A stretch of 64,000 nucleotides of DNA from Crotalaria pallida. Lineage: Eukaryota; Streptophyta; Magnoliopsida; Fabales; Fabaceae. This document shows positions 53,545-63,927 of the stretch, piece after piece; position 1 is the first letter of the stretch; every line of letters starts with the position of its first letter. A program made the position numbers and the translations under genes. The notes beneath the pieces were generated by a model. That model was not told the origin of the DNA. It worked only from the letters and a program-made list of their open reading frames with translations, and made no database searches. The stretch covers positions 51,095,001 through 51,159,000 of the forward strand of contig CM075654.1 of NCBI GenBank assembly GCA_037953625.1. The letters are read 5' to 3'.

Positions 53545-54470
53545 TTATAAAATCATTTCCTGAACTTAGGGCTTCCCTATGATTCTGATGCATTAATTTG
53601 GCTATACTACTAATTATAGATATCGTTTGATTCTCTATATTTTTATTTGCAATAAGTGATGAGAATAGTTTGCCAGAGGAACAAACGTGTTGCCATATTG
53701 AATTTTTTGGGGTTTAGTTGATGGACAAAGTCTCCAAGGAATAAATTGGTGCCTAATGTATATTCGGGGAACTTAAATGACTATTAACTCTATGATTTAT
53801 GTAAATGATGATATTTCATGCAGTTGTGGGTAAAATTCTGTTTCAGTATAATAGCTTTGAGTGTTGGTAATTTGATTATTATTATTATTATGATGATTTG
53901 AAATTGTTCCAAAAACCATTGAAGGTATTATGAATTATCTTGATATAAAATAATAATTTTGGTGGAAAATTTTTTAGTTTAATCTATAGGCTAAGCAATT
54001 GGCAATAAATTAAAGGCACTCGAACATGACGTGCCATATCTTATTATGAATGGATCATTTTTGAAAATTGCAAATAGAATAGGAATAAACATGCTTTTGA
54101 TCATCTAAAAAAACATGCTTTTGCAACCGATATATTAGGAGTAATATTTAGGTATGCAACTACTAGACGACATTGGAATAAAGTAAATGCGTTCCTCAAT
54201 CTTTTGCGATTCATTTGATTTGAGATTGTTTTACCCATAGGAATAGAATGCAAAGCAAACGAAATGAATTTATGGCATTTGCAAAATTTAATCAATTGAT
54301 AATATAATAGACATACTCAGAAAAACATTGTCAGCTTTAATTTTCAAGAAAAACAAGTTTTACATTGAAATAAGTAAGTTATATGTCATTAGTATGAATT
54401 GAATTTCCAATGAAAACCGTACTTTTTTTTTCTTTCATTATGTTTTCAAAAATGATTTATAGACTTACAA
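53545..54470. other. AT-rich region, no gene
   Basis: No supported coding sequence on either strand. Composition is like an intron or intergenic spacer, with a short ATT repeat near 53877-53890. Confidence 0.5.
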
Positions 54471-54592
54471 AATTAGCCTACAAATCAACCTACACCATAA
54501 AGAGAGTGACATGTGTCACTTGCTTACTATTGATTGGTTAACAACTGACACATGTCACTTACTTGTGATGTAGATTGATTTTATAGGTTAAT
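54471..54592. mobile_element. Small MITE, about 122 bp
   Basis: AATTAGCCTACAAATCAACC at the left mirrors GATTGATTTTATAGGTTAAT at the right, and the inner GACATGTGTCA / TGACACATGTC are also complementary, so most of the element folds into a hairpin. The family was not determined. Confidence 0.65.
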
Positions 54593-54599
54593 ATATCAT

Positions 54600-55060
54600 T
54601 ACTCATGTGTTTTTTTCCCATTGGGATTTGCATAGCTAGGTTTTAACAAGTCATATTCATAGTGTATATTCAAATAATGAGAAATGTTGTAAAATATATA
54701 GTTTCCTTTCTTTATAGATGATATTAGAAAATCTTAGGAATTTATAGATTGATTAGTTTCAAGATTAAGAATTTGTTATTAATAAGACTCATAATTTGTT
54801 GTAAAAACACACAAAGAATTAAAATAAAATTATTCCTTTATTTTCTCATTTCTCCCTCTATTCTTTTGCGTGTATTGTCATTGTTTTTCCCTTTATTTTA
54901 TAACAATAATTTCATAAATAAAAACAATTGCAACTATAATTAGAATCTCAGTTGTAAAAACTATTTATCTTTCCACAATAACTAATTGCTGAAGTTATAT
55001 GTTTCATCTAACGTAAATTTAGCTCAATCACACGTTAATTCTAACCATAACAAAAGATTG
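54600..55060. other. Upstream region of the RALF-like gene
   Basis: AT-rich, with no coding signal of its own. A 64-codon frame at 54749-54943 is Phe/Leu/Asn-rich and looks random. This stretch would hold the promoter of the downstream gene; no specific element other than the TATA box is recognised. Confidence 0.4.
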
Positions 55061-55061
55061 A

Positions 55062-55070
55062 ATATATAAA
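55062..55070 (+). promoter_or_regulatory. TATA box of the RALF-like gene
   Basis: ATATATAAATAAGG lies about 95 bases upstream of the ATG at 55163, a normal spacing for a plant gene with a short leader. Confidence 0.55.
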
Positions 55071-55162
55071 TAAGGCTGATGTAAAAATTCTAACCATATA
55101 AATATTGTAAGGCTCAAAGAAAATTATAACATTATTGAAATTGAAGTCCAATCAAATTTGAG

Positions 55163-55354
55163 ATGAAGGTTTTGTTTTTTTGCATTCTCCTTCTAAGTAT
55201 GGCTATGCTTAACCAAGGAGTCCTGGGTGTGGATCTAAGTAAAGTAAAATTGTGTGCAAAAAATAAAAATTGCCAAAAAAGTCTTCGTCCTGTTAAACGA
55301 CCAGAATGGGTTCGTGGTTGCTCTCCAATTACGAGATGTCGACGTGACATATGA
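55163..55354 (+). CDS. RALF-like secreted peptide, 63 aa
   Basis: Single-exon frame with a clear signal peptide (MKVLFFCILLLSMAML, cleavage probably near residues 22-23) and a mature part of about 40 residues ending RGCSPITRCRRDI. That C-terminus matches the conserved GCS-x-ITRCRR end of Rapid Alkalinization Factor peptides, extracellular ligands of CrRLK1L/FERONIA-type receptor kinases that raise apoplastic pH and control growth. The mature part has four Cys (LCAKNKNCQ and GC...RC), as in RALFs, which form two disulfides. It lacks the N-terminal YISY motif and the dibasic S1P site, so it belongs with the short, divergent RALF-like members. The ATG has a purine at -3 and a TATA box upstream. 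It has no stops or frameshifts, unlike its neighbours. Expression cannot be judged. Confidence 0.8.
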   Translation: MKVLFFCILLLSMAMLNQGVLGVDLSKVKLCAKNKNCQKSLRPVKRPEWVRGCSPITRCRRDI

Positions 55355-55357
55355 TAG

Positions 55358-57078
55358 CTTCCTCAACAAAGATGATTTATAAGCCAACAATGTTATATAT
55401 TTATGCTTTTTTTGTGGGCCAAGGTTGTCCCAAAGCTAATAATTTGAGCTAATACTGTGAGTAAAAACTACCTAATTGAATTTTGCATCTCTTTACAGAG
55501 TGTTTTTCACACAGACAAAGTAAATCAAAGCCTTCACATCTTGCTTGAAAAGCTATACGATTTATCAACTATTTTATATCTTGATAGTTGATAGTATTGT
55601 GTTGAGGTGCTATCATTTTTTAATCTGACCAATATTTTATTCTTATGTCCTATATATATTGTTTAACACGTGATTTTTCCAAAAAAAAAAAGGAATCATA
55701 TATGATAAGTTGAATATATTTCTTGGAATTGAACATTTTTTTCCAAGCAAACAAGGATATATGTTTGAAATTTCCAATTTGAGTTGTAGACTTGTAGGTA
55801 AAGAAGTCGCACATTGTATAATAATGTATAAATTAAAGTGTATATAAGTGATAAAGTTCATAGACCCATTGGCTTAAGATTTTGGGTCATGATGTTACGT
55901 CAAACTCACTTATATGTTACTTTACTTAAACCCATTATTTCAAATCTTGCATGCATTCATGCTTTGCAAGTGTTGACTCTACTATATAATTACATTCTCA
56001 ATTGTGAATACCCAATTCTGTCCCCTTTGAAATAAAAATTATTAAAGGAAATAATAAGAGAGAATGTGCAAGGAAAAATATAAAAAAATTAATTAAAAAT
56101 ACTTTTTACTCGTTTGGTAAAAACTCATTTTTTGAGAATCATTTTCTAACAAAAGTAACTTCTCAAGTGAAAATATCACATATTTAAAATCTATCCGAAG
56201 AGAGTTTTTCGGAATGGTATAATTGATTAAAATCAGACACTGAATAGAAAAGTTACCAAGAGTCAAAGTAAAAAAATTGTAAATTTTGAGTTTTTGATTA
56301 TTTTAATAAAATCACTTGTGGAAAAGCACTTTTTTGGAAAAGCTTTTTTTAGTAAAAAGTTGGTAGATTCATAATCTATGTGAGAAGAGCTTTCCAAACA
56401 GGTAAAATTTGTTCCAATAAAAAGTCATAAAAGAGTCAAGATCTCATAAAAATTCATTTCATCTAACCTTTTATTTTAAAAGAATGGAAAACGAAAAAAA
56501 AAAGGAGAGCAATTAGTGAAAAAAAAGTGGACTGAACTGATAAACAAACAGATAATAGTGGAAGAGCAGAAGATGAGGAATGTTGAGCCGGGGAACCTTA
56601 TCCTCTGAGCAAGTGATTGAGGGCTCCTTCTTTTCATTTGTATAAATTTGCCACAAGGGAGCCTTCACACGGAGGATCTCTAAATGAAAAGAAATAACTC
56701 CTTTTCTGTGCACCAATCACCTTCTAACTTGTGCTTTCCTGTTTCTCTCGATTTTCTATTTCATTTCATTAACTTTATCTTTAACAATGGTCCCTTTAAT
56801 TAACTGTCTTTTAAAGTCAAGTAATTTCTACAACACTTATTGAAATAACTGACTTCAAAGGTCACGAGTCTGCTGCAGCCATTCACCGGCCTCAACATGT
56901 CACCCGTTCCCTGCCATAACTGCTGATTTCTTTGACCAGCAGTTAACTTTAAAAAACCCGCCTTTAAAAGTCAAGTTTTGACAATGTTTACCGCAACAAC
57001 TGGTATCTAAAGTCTCTGATCAAACATTCTCCTCTGCTGCTGTTGCCACTATCTGCCACGTGTCCTTCCCCTGCTATT
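55358..57078. other. AT-rich region, no gene recognised
   Basis: Short frames only. Around 56100-56420 inverted sequences (GTTTGGTAAAAAC ... TCTAACAAAAGTAACTTCTC and GAAGAGCTTTCCAAACAGG) suggest a small hAT-type MITE remnant, but ends are not definable. The part from about 56840 may already belong to the viral fragment that follows. Confidence 0.4.
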
Positions 57079-57915
57079 ATGATAAGAGTGAGTAAGGAAG
57101 ACACCCACAATTACATGGAAACCCAAACCCAAACACTTGCTCAGTCAAACACGCACCCGGTACTGTTAAGCTTATCACTATCTCTACCCCCTTCATGTAC
57201 AAAAACCTTATCTTCTAAAATAGAAAATTCAATAGAGTATTCCTATGTTCCTGAGGATACCCATATCATAGATATTGTTCCTCCTCTTCTAAGCCCTTAT
57301 AATATCTTTAGAAGAAAAAGGTTTGTCCTAAAAACCATAAGAAACCTGGTTATTACCAAAAGACCAGATGTAAAAGAGTATGTCCAGTCTTTTCGATTGG
57401 ATCAGTGCAGTCTTGCAACCACCTCTCAAGAGCAATATGTTGACCTTGAAATTCTCAAAACTTTGATCACTCACCGGAAGACAGAGGGATATACTACCCT
57501 TCATTTTGGAGCAATAAGATCGATACTATCACTTCATGGAAGGAAAGGCCTCCCCATCACTACTAGAGTAGCTTTGCTAGACTCTAGTTTCCTCCATTAT
57601 GAAAATGTTGTTATCGGAACTGTACTTACCACCCTTGATGCTGGAAGTGTGGTTCTTAACATCTTCCCCAATTACAATGTTAGCTTAAGGGATCCAACTT
57701 TACCAACAAGGCTAAAAGTACAAGTTTAGATTACTGATGCAGATCAAGTTGCTGAGGCCCTTGCAGCCACTCTTCATCGCCAAATAATCTATAGACTCCA
57801 AAATCATTCTATAGATTTGCCTCTGCCAACATGCCATAATGACGCTTTGTTTGTACTGGCAAATAATGAGAAGACCATCCTTCAATAGTGCAGATCCCAA
57901 GGAGGATTCCAAGAG
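57079..57915 (+). pseudogene. Endogenous pararetrovirus fragment, movement-protein-like
   Basis: From the ATG at 57079 a frame of about 215 codons runs to a TAG at 57727-57729, and the same frame continues beyond it with related sequence. The central part (HFGAIRSILSLHGRKG, TRVALLDSSF, NIFPNYNVSLRDP) resembles the 30K-type movement protein of Caulimoviridae, which opens plasmodesmata for viral spread. No capsid, protease or reverse transcriptase of this virus is nearby, and the fragment is cut off by an LTR fragment at about 57930. Such integrated relics are common in plant genomes. This copy is broken by at least two stops. The assignment rests on motif resemblance; genus is not determined. 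Confidence 0.65.
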
Positions 57916-57929
57916 AGGAATTGAATAAT

Positions 57930-59213
57930 CTACACACTAGGATACACTAGGAGAACACTTAGAAGGGGGGGTTGAATAGGTGTAAAAGAAACTTTGAAAG
58001 ATTTTCGCAAGAAACAAATCAAAACGATTAAAACAAATGATTTTCACAAAAAATTCTTTAGCCTTAATCGATTAATGACATGAACTAATCGATTAATGCC
58101 TCTGTTAATGAATTAATCACTTTTCAATCAAATACGAAAATCAATCAATTAACATGTATAACCAGAGATAAAGCGGAAACAATTAATACCTATATTCTTA
58201 TTGATTACCTAGATTATGAAAATGATTTTCCCAAATCAATTTTGTACAATTAAGATTTAATTCAATCAATTATGAAAAATCACTTTTTCTAGGTTTTCAA
58301 CCAAGAACACAATGAATAACAAGAATGTAAAGAGTTAAGAGTTTAGAGATACGACACAGTGATTTATCCTGGTTCACTTTCATCCACTTGAAAGCTACTC
58401 CAGTCCCCTCTTCAACCAAGAGAGATTCTTCACTATGAGGAATTAGAGTTTCTCAAATTACAAGTAAATGCCTCACAAGACTCCCTTCTTGCTAGCCTAC
58501 AAGAGATACCACACCTTTGCCTTGTAACCCTATTGATATCTAATCTAATCTCTTCTCTTTTGCTTGCCGATACCCCACAACAAGACTTCCAATTGCTTTG
58601 AGATTCTTCAAAGACTTTCACTTGCTTGCTTCACAACAAGGCTTCCAAGTGCTTGATGAAATGCCACACCAAGGCTTCCAATATAACTTTGCTTGATTCA
58701 CAACCAAGACTTCCTTTGTTGTAGAGTGTTTGCCTTCTTTGCAATGATTACAACTCAAATGAAAACAAAAATAACAATCCTATGAATCTCTTTCAAAAGC
58801 TATGAAAAGATCAACATGAGAAATTCAAGGTTCTTGATCAAAGAATGTAAAAGTTAAAGCTTTGATTTTGAGAAAGTGAGAGAGAATAGAGTGGCTTTGA
58901 TTCTTTGTAAAATTGATATGAAAATGATAGGTAATTGTAATAATCATTCACAAAGGTTAGAAATAGGTTTATATAGAATACCCAAAAGTTAGGAATGGTT
59001 AGAAGTGCTTTTGAGAAGTGAAAAACTCATTTAAAAACAGTAACAGCTCGTGTTACTCGAGTAGCCAAGTCCTTACTCGAGTAACAAGTGTAATCAGTGT
59101 TCACTACTCGAGTAATCTGAGTTACTACTCGAGTATTTACGCAAGGCTTTAAAATTCTACTCGAGTAATCAGCCCCTTAATCGAGTATTTGCGCAAGACT
59201 GCAAATAAGCGTG
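57930..59213 (-). repeat. SIRE-like LTR fragment, reverse orientation
   Basis: The minus-strand reading matches the solo LTR at 9432-10809: the GGTGTAAAAG/CACCTATTCAACCCCCCTTC end, a leader block with GGGGACTGG-type sequence (58370-58412) and Ser/Lys-rich short frames. The outer (U3) palindrome cluster at 59052-59185 is ACTCGAGT-based where the relatives have TTAATCGATTAA, while the U5 cluster near 58070-58120 keeps TTAATCGATTAA forms. The LTR start is missing; at about 59213 it meets gypsy sequence. Confidence 0.8.
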
Positions 59214-59224
59214 TACCCAGACGC

Positions 59225-59465
59225 AAAACCAGTGGCCCAAAAAAGGAGACAAATGGGTGGTAAGAAAGCTACTGCAATTGAAGAGAAAGTGGCCGAACTT
59301 GAGGAAGCAGCTCTCGCACCATCTTGGAACGGGTCAAGCAGCACAATATGCGTCTAAACCCCGAAAAGTGCACTTTCGGGGTGCTGGCGGGCTCATTCCT
59401 CAGATTCATGCTCACTGAAAGGGGAATTGAAGCAAACCCCGAAAAGTGTCGAGCAATCCTGGACA
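59225..59465 (+). pseudogene. Reverse transcriptase pieces of the second Tat-type element
   Basis: After the lead-in the frame breaks, then reads VKQHNMRLNPEKCTFGVLAG and LTERGIEANPEKCRAILD, the connection-domain part of Ty3-type reverse transcriptase. The catalytic YVDD region has been deleted. The segment is cut at 59465 by a hAT-type insertion and resumes at 60604. Confidence 0.8.
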
Positions 59466-60595
59466 CATGGTTGTCATATTCGAGAGTCTACGCAAACTCG
59501 TTTTGCCTAGGTGAATTCGAGTCGTAAACTCGTTTCGTAAACTCGTACGAGTTTACCTAAAATATACATGTGTGTGTCTGTGTGACATTGTAACTTTATA
59601 AAGTTGAGTTTTGTGAGAAAATTAATAAATTCAATTTATTATCATATATAATATATTCATATCATGGCCGAATAAGATAACTCTATAACTGATAAAGGTG
59701 GCCACGACATCATCATTCTTGTTTCTTGTATTCATACCGGTTACCACTATAACAGATAAACATTTCTAATTCTACCTAAGGAAGAGAACAATAATAAACG
59801 TGAATATAAACATTTCTAATTCTAACTAAGCATTGTCTGAACCAAGTATTTTGTCTTGTATAATGTATTCAATGAAATAGAGAACAATAACACTAACATA
59901 GTAGAATGGCAAAATTAATCATAAAAAAATTAGAAAAAAAAATTGTTGTATAATATATTCATTGAGTTTGCTAAGTTCTGAAAATTTAAAAAAAAAAAAA
60001 AGAATGGCCAAACCAAATGCAAAAGGAACCATGGCCACCGAATTGTCCTTGAGCAAGAGAGGAACAAAATAGAGGCCAACAAGCAAAAGAAAACAGAGGC
60101 CAGCAGGGAAAAAGGCAAACCAAACGGGCAAGGAGACAGAGGCTAAAAGGAAGAAGTGATGAACAGGGGAGAAGGAGTTTACCTTGATACTTAGGACTGG
60201 AGGACGATGAACAAGGAGACAGAGAAGCAGTGAGCATTGACCAGCATCGCAACTCTTGGTGCTTGAAGGAGAAGAAGGATCACGTTGGAGAAGAAGAGCC
60301 GTGTTTGCATATGGCAAAGGAAAAGACAAAAAAAAAAGGCCAAAAGGGGTTTTCTAAAACGCGTTAAATGCCGCCGTTTTTGGGCTTTGGCCACAAAACG
60401 TCGCCGTTTTGGACCAGGAAGCAAACTCGTTAACTCGCTAGTGGACTCGCGAGTTTGACCGATTTTGCACGTTTCTAGCCGAGTCCAGCCGAGTCCATGG
60501 CGGTGCGAGTTTCCTTGAGTACCAACTCGTTTTCCTTACGTAGAAACGTGGATACGTAAGTTTCTACGTATTAAAAATAGTTTTTAACAACCTTG
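59466..60595. mobile_element. hAT-type non-autonomous element, 1130 bp
   Basis: The ends CATGGTTGT and ACAACCTTG are inverted repeats of the CAAGGTTGT type. A perfect 8-base duplication CCTGGACA flanks it (59458-59465 and 60596-60603). Removing the element and one duplication restores the continuity of the reverse transcriptase frame. No transposase is visible; the 136- and 88-codon reverse frames at 59919-60329 are hydrophobic, Leu/Phe/Ser-rich and probably compositional. Confidence 0.9.
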
Positions 60596-60603
60596 CCTGG
60601 ACA

Positions 60604-61531
60604 TGAAAAGCCCCGTCGATGTGAAACAAGTGCAACATCTTAGTGGAAGGGAGGCTGCACTATCAAGGTTTCTATCTCAATCAGCTAGGAAAGCCCTTCC
60701 CTGGTATCAGCTCCTCAGAAAGAATAAGGAGTTTAGTGGGATGAACGATGCGAAACCGCCTTCGTCGAACTCAAGGAGTATCTGTCAACACCCTTGGTAT
60801 TAATGAGTCTGGAAGAAGGAGAAATCCTTTACCAATATCTCTCGGTGGGTGACCACGCCGTCAGCTCGGTGTTGGTAATAGAATCGGGAAAAATGGAGTC
60901 GCCAATTTAGTTTGTCAGTAAAGCACTCCAAGGTCCTAAAACCAGATACTCCAAGTTAGAGAAGGTGGCTTTCTGCCAAATAATCACAGCGAGGAGGTTA
61001 AGAAAATACTTCCAGAGCCACAAGATCGTTGTCAGAACAGAGCAGCCAATAAGGCAAGTATTGCAAAAACCCGACCTTGCTGGGAGAATGGTTTTGTGGT
61101 CAATTGAGCTTTTTGAGTTCGGCCTAGAGTATGAACCTTGGAGAGCAATAAAGTCACAGGTCTTAGCGGACTTCATCGCCAAGTTTACCGAACCTTCCAC
61201 AGGTTCGAACTCTCAAAGCTGGACCCTGTATGTTGATGGGTCCAGCAATTTAAAAGGTGCAGGGGCTGGGGTTATACTGGAAAACGAGGAAGGAATCAGC
61301 TTAGAGTATTCACTCAAGTTCGAATTCTCCACGTCCAACAACCAGGCCGAGTATGAGGCTGTTCTCGCAGGGATGAGGCTCGCCAAGGAAATGGGGGCTA
61401 CCACAATACGGATCTTCTTAGATTCACAGCTGGTAGTATCTCAAGTCAAAGGCAAGTACCAAGCCAAGGAACCTATCCTTCATAAATACCTGGACAGGGT
61501 TAGTCCCCAGCTACCGAGTTTTCGCACTTAG
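60604..61531 (+). pseudogene. RNase H region of the second Tat-type element
   Basis: The frame resumes with SPVDVKQVQHLSGREAALSR, then after a frame change the Ty3-type RNase H (KVAFCQIITARRLRKYFQ, VLQKPDLAGRMV), then the second RNase H (LYVDGSSNLKGAGAGVIL, SNNQAEYEAVLAGMRLAKEM, LDSQLVVSQVKG). The presence of both RNase H domains again marks the Tat group. It ends in a frameshift near 61510; the last part (HITRESNSRADILSK-type) continues in another frame to about 61600. Confidence 0.85.
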
Positions 61532-61620
61532 AAATCACTCATATCCCTCGAGAATCCAACAGCCGAGCAGACATACTCTCTAAGATCGCAAGCACCAAAG
61601 GATCAGGTCATAACAACTCA

Positions 61621-62582
61621 TTGATACAGGAAACCATTCAAGGACCGAGCATTGTCCTAGTAGTTTCCTTGTCAACAAACTGGATGACCCCCATCACTGC
61701 CTACCTTCAGCAAGGGGTTGTTCCCCAAGATCCCCTAAAAGCCAAGAAAATCATAAAGCAAGGGGCTGAATACACCGTCCTTGACGGAGTGTTATACCGA
61801 AGAGGAGTTGACAGTCCAATGCTCTGATGTCTCGAACCATCTCAAGCTAAAGAAGTCTTAGTAGAAGTCCATGGGGAGTAGGGAGTAACCCTGTGGGAGG
61901 AAAATCGCTGACCAGAAAAGTAATTCGATCAGGATACTACTGGCTGACCATACAGAAGGATGCGATAGACCACGTAAAAAAGAGTGAATATTGTCATTTC
62001 CACAGTGACGTCTATCAAAAACCTCCAGAAGAACTACACACGTTGTCCGCTCCCTGGCCGTTCTATCAATGGGGATGGACATAATCGGCGAATTCCATAC
62101 TACCCCTGGAAAATTCAAGTTCGTAGTGGTGACAATAGACTACTTCACCAAATGGGTGGAGGCAAAACCTCTCACCACTATTTCCTCTGCTAAGATCCAG
62201 AAGTTTTTCAAAAGCAACATCATATCCAAATTTGGTGTTCCCCATTCACTGGTAACCAACAATGGAACACAGTTCACTTCGGGCTCCTTTAAGGAGATGA
62301 TGACCGACTACAAGATCAAGCATCACTTCTGTCTCTTCGGTTGAACACCCTCAAACCAATGGCCAGGTGGAAGCCGTCAACAGGTCGATCATTCGGGGAA
62401 TCAAGAAAAGGCTAGAAGGAGCAAAGGGCATATCTGTGGAAAACTTCCTTGAGGTATTATGGTCATACAGAACGACCATGCAGACCTCCACAAGGGAAAC
62501 TCCATTTCGGTTAACGTGCGGATGCGATGCTATCGTTCCAATCGAGCGGCAAATACCGACCTTCAGGATGAGCAACACCTAA
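61621..62582 (+). pseudogene. Integrase of the second Tat-type element
   Basis: In three frames in succession: the region before the zinc finger (YTVLDGVLYRRGVDSPML), the zinc-binding part (GGKSLTRKVIRSGYYW ... CHFHSDV, with the first Cys of the usual pair lost), and the DDE core (GMDIIGEFHTTPGKF, VTNNGTQFTSGS with Asn for the second Asp, then EHPQTNGQVEAVNRS). The altered catalytic residue and the frameshifts show it is inactive. Confidence 0.85.
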
Positions 62583-62915
62583 GAGTCCAACAGCAGACTT
62601 CATAGGGAAAACCTTATCCTCGGCCACGAGGTCCGAGAATTTGCCATAGAACTAGAAAGAAAATCCAAGTCAAGGCAAGCCAGAGAGTACAAAAAGTTGG
62701 TTAATCCACGATCTTTCGAAGAAGGAGATTTGGTCCTACGAAGAGCCGACATTGGGCTAAAAAACGCCAAAGATGGAAAACTCACCCGCAACAGGGAAGG
62801 ACCATATCGAATCTCTTCAAAGATCGGCTCGGGCAACTATCGGCTTGAAACACTCTCGGGTGCCGCCATCAACAATACTTGGAATGCTACGAAACTCAAA
62901 GCATACTACAGCTAA
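62583..62915 (+). pseudogene. Integrase C-terminus of the second Tat-type element
   Basis: After a stop at 62580-62582 the frame continues to EEGDLVLRRADIGLKN, NREGPYRISSKIGSGNYRLE and NNTWNATKLKAYYS. This is the same C-terminal module that ends pol of the first element (LVLRRADV ... AAKLRIYYS), without a chromodomain. It ends at 62913-62915. Confidence 0.85.
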
Positions 62916-63409
62916 GAATTTCTTCGATTCTTACTCGGTAAACATGAAAACCATTGTATTTGCCATACATGCGTATTCATAAAAAAACCTTTACTTAAAT
63001 TATGTTGTCTACGTACTAGTCTTCCTTATGTTTGGCTCGCCACCAAACCTAACGGAAGAAATTTGTAGTCAAGGCTCTGATAGCGCTTACGAGCTTATAA
63101 CATTACTAAGTATAAAAGGTACCCGAACGCTACACCGATCAATACCCACCATTGGAGCGGCCTACTCGTGATTCGAGAAATCAACCATGGCTAACAGTCT
63201 GAGTTTCGAATTCTTAAGCAATAGAAATTTAAGAAGTAAAGAAATAAACACGGTGAAATCGAAAATGCTTTGTTTCATTAATATGCGTGGGCCAAAAATG
63301 GCTTACAAAACAGGATCCCGAAACGGATCTTCAGAGAAATACAAATTTCAAGCACGCTTAACTACGGAAATCTCGAGTAAATTATCAAAAAGAAAGATGG
63401 TGAACTAAT

Positions 63410-63670
63410 AGAAAATGTCTACAAGGCTCATGGAGAGCATTCATAAGAAAATTCCTCGCCTAATGGGCTCATGTAGAGCATCCACAAGTCCAAGGCTCAT
63501 GGAAAGCATTCACAAGTCCAAAGCCCATGGAGAGCATTCACAAGTCTAGCCTTCGTTCGGTAGGCTGATGGAGAGCATGCACAAGGAAGCTCCTAACATG
63601 AAGGATTGATGGAAAGCATTCACAATGAGATTTCGAGCATGGCGGGTTAATGAGAAGCGTCCACAAAATC
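63410..63670 (+). repeat. Degenerate tandem repeat with core GGAGAGCATTCACAAG
   Basis: The phrase CTCATGGAGAGCATTCACAAG recurs about seven to eight times with changes and variable spacers, some as GTAGAGCATCCACAAG. It lies between pol and the presumed antisense gene, the same place in which the first Tat-type element has its 60-70 bp repeat (20430-20760). Confidence 0.75.
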
Positions 63671-63689
63671 GGGCAACAAAAGTTGGACT

Positions 63690-63927
63690 TCAGCAAGACA
63701 GATTCACCCCTTCATCCCGTTTGGGCTCGGAGACCCTCCACTTCATCCTCTCAAGACGAGCATCCGCCACCTTGACATCCTCTCCAGCCTTCTTTTGAGC
63801 GTCAACCAATGCTTGTCGGGCATCAACCAAGTTCTCCTCTGTCATCCCCTTAGGCTTCAAGACTGCATCCTCTTCATTCAACCACCCTGAGGTAATTTCC
63901 TCAGGGGCCATGACAAAGCTGCACCCC
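63690..63927 (-). pseudogene. Last exon of an antisense gene in the second Tat-type element (partial)
   Basis: On the minus strand TTGCTCTACAG is a plausible acceptor at 63928, and the frame after it reads FVMAPEEITSGWLNEED, then a coiled coil (NLVDARQALVDAQKKAGEDV ... ARLERMKWRV), and stops at 63690. Position and orientation match exon 2 of the antisense gene at 21129-23214, which also has a coiled coil after its intron. Upstream exons lie outside the window. I see no direct residue-level similarity between the two, so this rests on layout. Confidence 0.4.

Noticed and set aside
59919..60329. 136-residue hydrophobic frame on the minus strand as a membrane protein
   Set aside because: It lies inside the hAT-type element, is Leu/Phe/Ser-rich, and overlaps other equally open hydrophobic frames; poly-T runs account for much of it.
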